The notes under the pieces: generated by a model
Database searches by the model: none
The model's input: the letters and a program-made list of their open reading frames with translations, nothing else
Told to the model about the DNA's origin: nothing
NCBI GenBank assembly: GCA_964017185.1
Contig: OZ024869.1
Location: 70,340,315 to 70,404,314, forward strand
Direction of reading: 5' to 3'
Source of the DNA: Rugalucina vietnamica
Lineage: Eukaryota; Mollusca; Bivalvia; Lucinida; Lucinidae
Length of the DNA: 64,000 nt
Translations under genes and position numbers: made by a program
In this document: positions 59,501-64,000 of the stretch, one piece after another
Layout of the letters: the number at the start of each line of letters is the position of its first letter
Position numbering within the stretch: position 1 is the stretch's first letter

Positions 59501-60973
59501 CCAACAATCTGCCTTTGCAACAACAAAGGCGCAGATCAGCACCTTTGTTTTCGCTACACGGAGAGTACAAAACCTTTTCTACTTCAATACAAAATTTCAA
59601 ACCTCTATCCTGCTTCTGTGGCTGTACAGCCCAGTTTGTGTAGGACCTGTTCAAAAACCACATTGTTGGTTTTTCTCATGACGTGACTCAAATGTCAATC
59701 CACATACCTGGGAGGCTGCAGCAGTGGTGGCTGTATGACTCTGCTTGGCAGACCCTGGAGTACTAGAGGTAGGTGGGTCATGCCTCTGCCCTGGGGGTGT
59801 AGCCTGGGTACAGGCGACTATTGGGGGCTGGCCCGGTCGCTGGGTTGTTATCTTGACTGCCCGCCTGCCTTCCTCTGTGAAGATCACTTTGAACTGATTC
59901 AAGTATCTGAAAAGATGTGTAATAGTGTAATATCAACATTAAATTATTTCATAAATACCTGTGTCACACAATATTAACAGCCATATATTAACAAAGAAAA
60001 AATCCATTTACTAATGTGGCGATTCACGTGCGCACTTGCTGTTAATACATGGCTTTTACTTATGCTCATAAGTCACGCGAAAGCACATGCTAATAATGAG
60101 TAACTGAACTCCGCCCGGAATGAGCATGAAATTGAAAGCTTTTACGCAAATGAAAATATGATGAGGCTGTAAAATATAGTGCACTATTATCTTTTTCGTC
60201 CGTGCAGAATGTATGTAATAAAAGCGATCAAAAATGATTTTGTCATTCATTAACATTCGCTAGGTCCCTTGGAGAGTGTTGAAAACCGAACCGAGGGCTA
60301 TGCCCTCGAGACCTAGCGAATGTTATTGAATGGAAAATCATATTTGATCCCTATATTGTACAATTCCAAAGAAGGAGAAGTGAGGAGTAATACTTCAATA
60401 TTCACATTTGGGTAGTTTCAAAAGGATGCAACGTAAAAATTGGCACAATGTTACATCATCAAAATTTTGGCCCAACCTCATATGGTACGCCATCACAACG
60501 TCATGATTTTACGATTTTATAGTTTCTTAGCATCATTGCTGGTTGTAGGTATATAATAAACACATTATTACTTCAGTAATTTGATGTGATGGGTCGGATC
60601 ACGTCTCCTAGCTGCGCCAGGAAAGACATGTCTTTGACTCGCGTGATATGGCCTTTCCTGGCGCAGCTACTCGACATGATCCGACCCATCAGATCAAGTG
60701 ACTGGAGTAACCAGAGGACCAATGGTCCTGTAAACGCTCACCTGAGATCCGCTGTATATACCAATAAACATGTTTGAATATTATGGAAAATAGCCCCAGT
60801 AAAGGGGCAGATGTGCCCCTGGTGTCCATTTCTTTTCAGAATCTTTGATATATTCAATCCTACAGCCCATTTCCTGCAAGATTTTCCCTTTTAATGACAT
60901 TTTAACAGTTTTCCCCATTCAAATGTATTGGCGTACTTACTTTTTCACACCATCAGCATTACCAAGCATAAAC
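44545..60973 (-). CDS. SUPT20H: SUPT20H (SPT20 homologue) C-terminal half, 11 exons
   Basis: Subunit of the SAGA histone-acetyltransferase coactivator, acting in the nucleus. Exons in transcript order: 60973-60941, 59906-59708, 59018-58874, 57834-57643, 56994-56743, 49355-49192, 48653-48513, 48077-47975, 47230-47088, 45344-45200, 44828-44545. Splice sites and phases agree at every junction, giving about 599 residues. FMLGNADGVKKYLNQFKVIF at the start aligns with the last structured part of human SUPT20H (FIIGSKTDAERVVNQYQEL). Then comes a long Q/P/S/T-rich region with INI/NLTGLPG repeats. It ends in a basic tail KPKSKKRTTPTPPK, like the human SKMKRGTPTTPK end. The Spt20 domain lies upstream and was not found to 64000, so the next intron exceeds 3 kb or the window ends first. 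Introns host a full LTR element and many MITEs. Identification rests on the two ends and the composition, not on an alignment search. Confidence 0.8.
45386..45564. mobile_element. Family A element truncated at both ends, inside decayed exon copy
   Basis: GTGTGACACAAACTGGCC, GCGAAAACAAAGAC and CAGTTGTGCAGTTAATGCACAGCTG match the family. It abuts the decayed SUPT20H exon copy at 45565-45658. Confidence 0.75.
45565..45658 (-). pseudogene. Decayed duplicate of SUPT20H penultimate exon
   Basis: A TTTCAG acceptor then LGQQGIQLVNFPKRAPLKVC, near-identical at the start to the real exon at 45344-45200 (LGQQGIQLVNFPQRAPLKAS). It lacks the middle and the donor and runs into the family A fragment. Confidence 0.75.
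45711..45842 (-). mobile_element. Possible tRNA-derived SINE
   Basis: On the minus strand a TGGCCCAGTGA A-box-like and a TGTTCAGTCCC B-box-like motif lie about 45 bp apart. They are followed by an end (GGCTCAGATGAGCT) resembling the terminal hairpin of the pearl-like element at 37120-37154. Confidence 0.4.
45950..47070 (+). mobile_element. Pearl/Helitron-like element in a SUPT20H intron
   Basis: About seven tandem units of 141-158 bp share AATCAAAGGGAAATAACTCC, AGAGTTATGGTTCTTGTGCA, GTGTACCAAGTTTCATTGAAA and GGTTTTCAAGTTATA. These lead into an ACGGACAG microsatellite (about 46990-47025) and a terminal hairpin TATGTCTCCCGACC/GTCGGGGGGAGACATA. Units become more alike toward the 3' end. Confidence 0.85.
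47361..47548. mobile_element. Mariner-type MITE with TA duplication
   Basis: Inverted ends CACCTGGACCTCTTTATAAC and GTTATAAAGAGGTCGAGGTG between TA dinucleotides; 188 bp, no coding. A decayed relative lies at 37163-37340. Confidence 0.88.
47743..47850 (-). mobile_element. Possible tRNA-derived SINE head
   Basis: On the minus strand GGGGAGCCATGTGACCTAATGG carries an A-box-like motif, with GGTTTCGAAC (B-box-like) about 35 bp further. No full cloverleaf folds, so it is not called a tRNA gene. Confidence 0.42.
48094..48332. mobile_element. Family A TIR/palindrome element
   Basis: In a SUPT20H intron. Arms around CTTCGCATGTACTCCGAAG have a few mismatches. Confidence 0.88.
48685..48800 (-). pseudogene. 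Decayed duplicate of SUPT20H exon 7
   Basis: The same acceptor and GTATCCCTATCAGTTCCC start as the real exon at 48653-48513, but with a 2-base AT insertion (frameshift). The end is deleted so the donor is lost (ACTGTCACAG runs into CTAAAAT). Confidence 0.8.
49430..49540 (-). pseudogene. Decayed duplicate of SUPT20H exon 6
   Basis: Matches the real exon at 49355-49192 (GACTCAC, GGCTGGTATGGC, AACATCACAGGAATACC) with a deletion in the Gln run and no usable donor. Part of a ~175-bp tandem triplication including the flanking intron. Confidence 0.8.
49580..49626 (-). pseudogene. Third exon 6 copy, split by LTR element (left part)
   Basis: GGTTATGTATGTTGAG to GGAATTCCAGTG matches the end of the exon 6 copies. 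The exon resumes at 56107 after the LTR element (GATGTTGGAAATGTTGATG). Confidence 0.75.
49627..50453 (-). repeat. 3' LTR of the gypsy-type element
   Basis: 827 bp, near-identical to 55280-56106. The 83-codon frame inside both LTRs is not a gene. Confidence 0.93.
50454..50466 (-). other. Polypurine tract
   Basis: GAAGAGGGGAAG directly upstream of the 3' LTR on the minus strand; expected primer for plus-strand synthesis. Confidence 0.75.
50601..55166 (-). CDS. Gag-protease-integrase-(RT core-less) RT-RNase H polyprotein
   Basis: 1521 codons without a stop. Approximate residues: 1-55 SAP-like helical start (DLLDIADHYGL); 75-215 long E/R/K coiled coil; 225-395 retrotransposon Gag; 457-470 zinc knuckle CNYCKKTGHIISEC; 550 aspartic protease (LRDTGASQSLI); 811-853 HHCC zinc finger; 882, 942 and 977 the Asp (IIDCVG), Asp (SDQGSNF) and Glu (ALERFHQ) of the integrase core; 1060-1145 GPY/F-type region (ARYYGPYTV); 1228-1290 start of RT (HPYRMNPVKQQYLREEVQYL); 1291-1390 RT connection (TFLGHIVGQG); 1400-1521 RNase H (LAVDASDVGAG, FSDHNPLTFI, IPDTLSRA). 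At about residue 1290 (near 51296) WSSPC is joined in frame to SEFCHANLTFLGH. The segment that normally carries the palm with its two catalytic Asp (the xxDD box) is absent, roughly 130 residues. Integrase, protease and RNase H motifs look intact. Confidence 0.93.
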   Translation of the reverse strand: MSFKLSDFIAAPSQELLDKAKKSDLLDIADHYGLSNIKTSMLKHEIKNILIQFFVDEEIFDSSATSQILVTQTDLQLRELEIKRQIEMEKLKFEYEERIRLETLEWDERIRAEKAEREERIRLETLEREERMHKQKLEMEEREKEKQRELEREKIELEKEKLEREERLEKEKLEREERLEIEKEKLRFENEEKERERLFQLRIKEIEFNEKSKSKSLSSDTSKIFDVTKHIRLVPPFQEKEVDKYFLHFEKVAENLKWPREHWTLLLQSVVIGKAREIYTQLSLEQSSDYDTVKEFIFKAYELVPEAYRQKFRDCRKEHDQTHVEFARTKEQLFDRWCSSKKVGSDHAKLRQLMLVEEFKRCINSDVKAFLNEREVENLETAARLADDYALTHKASFVNKPYPRKPYNPQSKQITPRSKPYSPQSGPKANPSNPTDNSSPKPKFSSENKGQNPLSQPICNYCKKTGHIISECLALKRKKERENLDSAKPTGLTSLKAKPQSCIQEGNPILTRTCKESVSEDSIMEIYEPFLSDGFVSLNSDSAQSTPIKILRDTGASQSLILADTLPFSEKSSSGTSVLIQGVECGFVNVPLHNIYLSSDLVTGPVAVGIRPSLPFKGIHLLLGNDLAGDKVVVNPLLTSTPCVDQPPDPIEQEIPDLYPSCAVTRAMAKKAKLYDGMQDINLTDTLIGQSFNKEISTSLSPSQSDIQTDPSNPRSGSENDLSPSNSNDQGHDQLSRSQLCKEQHSDPEISPLFERAFNENEISQVPVCYYVKNGILMRKWRPPDVSAADEWTVNHQIVVPRVYRPEILNLAHETPMSGHLGVNKTYHKILNHFYLPGLKSDVSQHCKSCHTCQMVRKPNQTIPKAQLQPIPAFDEPFSRVIIDCVGPLPKTKKGCEYLLTIMCASTRFPEAIPLRNIKAKTIVNALVKFFTFVGLPKSIQSDQGSNFMSGIFQQVMYELGIKQYKSSAYHPESQGALERFHQTLKNMIRSYCFDTEKDWDEGIHLLLFAVRESVQESLGFSPFELVFGHTVRGPLKLLKEKFLSDDDSSLNLLQYVSDFKNRLSKACDAAWSNLKSTQSKMKIRYDENAKDRNFEPGGKVLALLPIPGRPLQARYYGPYTVDKKLSDVNYIVNTPGRRKQKQLCHINMLKKYIDRDSSVISSVNIVNSVPHEQNQMDSEDFNLEKSDPSSSKLQNSDILQNLDQKLSHLDSDKRLELKQLVLEYEHLFPDIPSRTDKIYHDVDIIEGSKPVKQHPYRMNPVKQQYLREEVQYLLDNDFIEPSQSEWSSPCSEFCHANLTFLGHIVGQGQVKPVEAKVEAISDFPVPTSKRQLMRFLGMAGYYRKFCNNFSAIAEPLTNLLGKKAKYVWTDDCQKSFDKLKAILRSAPVLLAPSFDKEFKLAVDASDVGAGSVLLQEDDNGVDHPVCYFSKKFNKHQRNYSTIEKECLSLILALQHFEVYLASSHAPIVVFSDHNPLTFIHKMKNKNQRLLRWSLMLQEHNLDIRHIRGRDNIIPDTLSRA
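55257..55279 (-). promoter_or_regulatory. Primer binding site, tRNA-Pro type with 2-nt insertion
   Basis: On the minus strand, two bases after the 5' LTR, TGGGGGCTCGAGTCCGGGAT. The classical tRNA-Pro primer site is the same except for the extra AG in the middle. Confidence 0.65.
55280..56106 (-). repeat. 5' LTR of the gypsy-type element
   Basis: 827 bp; promoter LTR for minus-strand transcription; ends match the 3' LTR exactly. Confidence 0.93.
56107..56190 (-). pseudogene. Third exon 6 copy, right part
   Basis: Continues the decayed SUPT20H exon 6 duplicate interrupted by the LTR element (minus strand: CAACAGCTTGGTTTGGCTAAC, then ACATTTCCAACATCAC). A deletion shortens the Gln run. Confidence 0.7.
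56618..56684. repeat. 67-bp near-perfect hairpin
   Basis: GCAAACAGAATAGTCCCAGAT and GACGCCGC pair with GCGGCGTC and ATCTGGGGCTATTCTGTTTGC around a TTCT-like loop. It lies about 60 bp past the donor of SUPT20H exon 5; decayed relative at 3973-4036. Confidence 0.85.
57033..57249. mobile_element. Family A element, palindrome shortened
   Basis: TIRs are intact; the palindrome loop is deleted (GGCGCTGATCAGCTGACCAGCACC). It lies 39 bp upstream of the SUPT20H exon 5 acceptor. Confidence 0.88.
57895..58683. mobile_element. 789-bp TIR element with GATCGATC subterminal repeats
   Basis: Outer ends AGCGTAAGGCGACCAGTGATC and inverted GATCACTGGTCCCTTTACGCT. GGACCAGTGATCGATCA occurs twice at the left and inverted twice at the right (57901-57940, 58456-58475, 58657-58675). 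No coding; lies in a SUPT20H intron. Confidence 0.78.
59042..59277. mobile_element. Family A TIR/palindrome element
   Basis: Intact TIRs, TGAGCCGCCTCATGGG and inverse. The left end lies 23 bp from SUPT20H exon 3, within its acceptor region. The palindrome core CTTTGCGGTTACCACGAAG is slightly diverged. Confidence 0.92.
59481..59690. mobile_element. Family A element, palindrome deleted
   Basis: TGAGCTACCACATGAG to CATGACGTGACTCA; only one palindrome arm remains. It ends about 17 bp from the SUPT20H exon 2 donor at 59707. Confidence 0.85.
60241..60334. repeat. Foldback element
   Basis: CATTCATTAACATTCGCTAGGTC is inverted at GACCTAGCGAATGTTATTGAATG; an inner GAGGGC/GCCCTC pair gives a second stem. 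Confidence 0.75.
60584..60694. repeat. 111-bp near-perfect palindrome
   Basis: TGATGGGTCGGATCACGTC, TAGCTGCGCCAGGAAAG and inverted CTTTCCTGGCGCAGCTA, GACATGATCCGACCCATCA, about 40-bp arms. Confidence 0.85.
60765..60930. repeat. Fragment of the pearl-like core unit
   Basis: Matches part of the unit at 36140-36340 (CATGTTTGAATATTATGG, GGGGCAGATGTGCCCCTGG, CCCATTTCCTGCAAG, TTTTCCCCATTCAAATG). It ends at SUPT20H exon 1's donor. Confidence 0.7.
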
Positions 60974-62501
60974 CTGAAACACAACAGAGATCATTAAGGA
61001 TGTTCGCTGCCAATGAAAAAATATTCAAACTTTTTTTCTAATCGCTCTTTTTTGATTCCAAAATATAAAATAAGACATATGAAAGGAAAATAAATATAGG
61101 GTAGTGTGCATTTTTTCAAACTACAACCCTCTGAATGAGACCTCTAAACATGTTTGAAAATTAGAAAAATTCATTTAATTTTCAATTCTTTCACATATAC
61201 CTTCCTGGACAAACAATACATCATGAATGCTTTCAAACGTCATTTTGTTTAAGTAACGCTGACTATTTTGGACCAAAAACATATATAAATTTTCATCTTG
61301 AAGTGGATGACAATTTTTTTCGGCTCATTTAACAACCCTACCCCCTAGCTTGAAAAGTCAGAAAAAATCCATATTTATAAATGTGTCAAATCCATATTTG
61401 TTGATTCAAACTTTTTCTTGTATTTTTACACAACATAGAACCTGTTCATATTTTTCGATTAAAAGAATGAAAAATAGAGAACTAACAACTTGAAAATCAC
61501 CAGTCTAAGCCTTTTTTCGGCTGTTTTATTTCTAACACCCCATTTCATAAAACCGCCCAAAATTTTAAAACTAGAACACAAAAGAAAGAAATACTGATAA
61601 AGAAAACCTTGTATACACCTGCTTCTGCTAAAATAAACATGAAATCAGTGCAACTAATTTGAAGCTGTGTAAAATTGAAGTTTAATTTACCCTACCCCCT
61701 AAATTTTGCTGATACTTAAAATTTTCTAAATAGGCTAGACGCTAGATTCTGTATCTACCGTATTTAACGAAATCGCACAACACCCTCCACATACTTTGTT
61801 TGCGGTATGCAACTGGCCCATTGGTCATCCTAGATGAGTTCTAGGCACGTTGTCGCCCCAGCAAGTGGTGCACAATATTTCTGTAGCTCGTTACATAAGT
61901 TACTTGTTCAAAATATATTTGTACCAACAAAATAGCGAAACCTACTATGCTCCACCCACTTTAATCATGCAACAACACTAATTATATCACGTACTAGAAC
62001 AATTTATCGGCCATGCTTTATGACTTTTGAAAGTTGAAATTAGACATTATACGGTGTTACAAACGTTACTTCTACATCTGTGGCATGAAAATAGGGATTT
62101 GGGTTCAAAAACGTTTTTGTTTTTGGCATTTCTTTCTTCATATTCCAAAAACGATAGGTCCTTTCTTACTGACCAATAATTCAACTTGGCTATTACACAG
62201 ATTCATATATTTTTATTAAATATTTAATTGATTTTATTAAATAATTTAATATTTCCTAAGGGTACCGCCGTATGCTGTAACATTTGAAAAGTAGGCGTTT
62301 CAACAAAAATATAAAAATGAATAACTGTTATATGTTTGTGTAAATAATTTAGTTCTATTTTACACACCCTATGATAAATACATGTTTAGTGTGCCAAAAT
62401 ATACAGCTGTGACTTGCAAGTATGCTCATGGTGACGTATGTAACACCTTAAAGTTCAAACATGGGTAGATTTCATTTTGGTGATTATAAATGTATATATA
62501 G
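60974..62501. other. SUPT20H intron or 5' flank, non-genic
   Basis: No exon encoding Spt20-domain sequence recognised; AT-rich unique sequence. Confidence 0.4.
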
Positions 62502-62694
62502 TGAGCCAACCAGATTCTTCCTATATGAAAACAAAGATGCAGTTACTGCACAGCTGATCAGCATACTTGTTTACTCTACACAGATAATTCAAACTTCTAA
62601 ACTTCTTCTTAAATGCGAAATTTCAAGCATCTAAATTCTGTGACTGTGTAGAAGGAATATTGTCGGAAGAGGGGTTTTCGCGCGCTGCGGCTCA
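62502..62694. mobile_element. Family A element, highly diverged
   Basis: TGAGCCAACCAGATT start and GGCTCA end. Contains ATGAAAACAAAGATGCAGTTACTGCACAGCTGATCAGC; the left palindrome arm is deleted. It is flanked by a duplicated segment (AGTATGCTCATGGTGACGTATGTAACACC at about 62428 and 62783). Confidence 0.68.
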
Positions 62695-64000
62695 CGTGAA
62701 AGTGGTCTCACATAATTATCTGCAAAGGTTTTCGCATAGAACACAGTAAGGTGTTTGGAATATGTTGACCCACTGGTGACTTGTCAGTATGCTCATAGTA
62801 ACGTATGTAACACCTTTTTTCATATAGGGCACTGTAAGGTATATATTATGAGTTGGTGACCCATTGTTAAAGCGTCCGCTCCTGCTTGCGAGTTTGTGTT
62901 GTTCTACCTCTTCGGTGCCATGTTTTGTCCTTGAACAAGATCCACGATGAATCTTTCACATGTGCGAACTTAATGACTTAGGAAGACAAAGACTTCGCAA
63001 ATATCACACTGACAGTCGCATCCAACTAGATGCGGATATTATCCTCAAACTCCTGGATCCATTTATTTTATACTATATGTGGTATTCCTTACAGCTTGTG
63101 TGCGCCTTTCGAAACTATTGATTTGTTAACTGTAGAGTAAATCCATCAGACCGGATGAACGGGAAAGGACATTATCTAGCCCTGCGACACCAGTTCGCCG
63201 GGAGTGGCAAAATCCAATGTAGAGCAGTAATAACACAAAATGTGAATTTCTTGAGGGCCCTCGGTGTGAAATCCGAACATAGAACAGGATGTGCAAACAA
63301 CGTGTATGCGTTTTTTACAGATAACAAAAATGCTTTCTTGCCAGAGATGACGTAACTGCACTTAAGACAATGAAGACACAGATGCGCGAATTTTCATAAC
63401 AACCAAGATGCTTCTGACGGTACAATCATCTGAATCAGATGTCTTGGTTTTATGCTGCTGTCTATTCTAGCCAAATGATTGCAATACATTATGGTTCCAC
63501 GCTGGAAATCCTGAAAAAGCACAATACTATCAGTCTGTCGTTTTGAGCAAGCCTTGATGTCCTGGTGAGACTCTCGACCATTCCATATCTTCAAGAAAAT
63601 AGAAGTTATGACTACACAATAAGGCAGTTTAGGTGAGACTTCACACAATGGCATTGGTAAAACGAAAGCTTGGAATGTTGCTGAGAAAAGCGATCAATCA
63701 CAAACTATCGTGTGCAAACAGACGATAACACTCCCCACAGCACATAAGGTGTACGAAAACCATTTGCCGATTCTGTTCATCTGCTGGGCAATCTGGTTCA
63801 AGTGTAAATAGTGTCCGTCACTTGTTCTGTTGCCATTAGCGCTACACAAATGCAAATGTACCACCATAGCATGATCGTTTGATGACACATTTATAACGTG
63901 AAAACTTCAAAAACATGTTTTCAGCCTTAGCAGAAACGCTCAACCGTATCAGCCTAAGCAGAATCCCGCAGAAGGTTGGTCGGGTGGGAATATGGGCCCC
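62695..64000. other. Non-genic stretch to window end
   Basis: No gene or repeat family can be supported; open frames are under 90 codons and lack recognisable motifs. Confidence 0.4.

Noticed and set aside
63155-63888. Several open frames near the window end
   Set aside because: Overlapping frames on both strands, no start context, motif or splice support.

Overview
The window looks like nuclear DNA of a marine invertebrate, most likely a bivalve mollusc. It is AT-rich, has short exons with GT-AG introns, and is packed with non-autonomous repeats. Among these are pearl/Helitron-type elements that combine tandem core units, an ACGG microsatellite and a terminal hairpin, an architecture known from bivalves. 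The bivalve assignment is inference from repeats and gene style, not from a species marker.

Three host genes can be read. (1) 18573-19466, minus: an intronless seven-transmembrane receptor. (2) 30632-41779, plus: 16 exons of an AMPA-type ionotropic glutamate receptor, complete from mid amino-terminal domain to stop, with leucine at the pore Q/R site. (3) 44545-60973, minus: 11 exons of the C-terminal half of a SUPT20H (SPT20, SAGA complex) orthologue, with phase-consistent exon joints. Genes 2 and 3 are convergent; their stop codons are 2.8 kb apart. The 5' ends of both lie outside what can be recognised here.

The rest is mobile DNA. 1-30 kb: a complete gag-only LTR element (1789-3882, 5-bp target duplication), several 5'-truncated copies of one retroelement sharing the same 3' end, a LINE 3' end with (TAAG)n tail, a broken Penelope-like element carrying a nested insertion, an A-B-A-B-A tandem duplication, and several TIR elements. 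49627-56106: a very young Ty3/gypsy-type element with integrase placed before reverse transcriptase. Its 1521-codon frame is open, but the catalytic middle of the RT is missing. It sits in a decayed duplicate of a SUPT20H exon. Throughout: 17 copies of a ~236-bp TIR element (called family A here) with a ~60-bp perfect internal palindrome. Smaller foldback and TIR families lie in introns and flanks.

Beyond these genes and repeats, long stretches hold nothing I can support as genes; they are listed as such. Exon limits were placed from splice consensus and frame continuity and should be good to within one or two bases.
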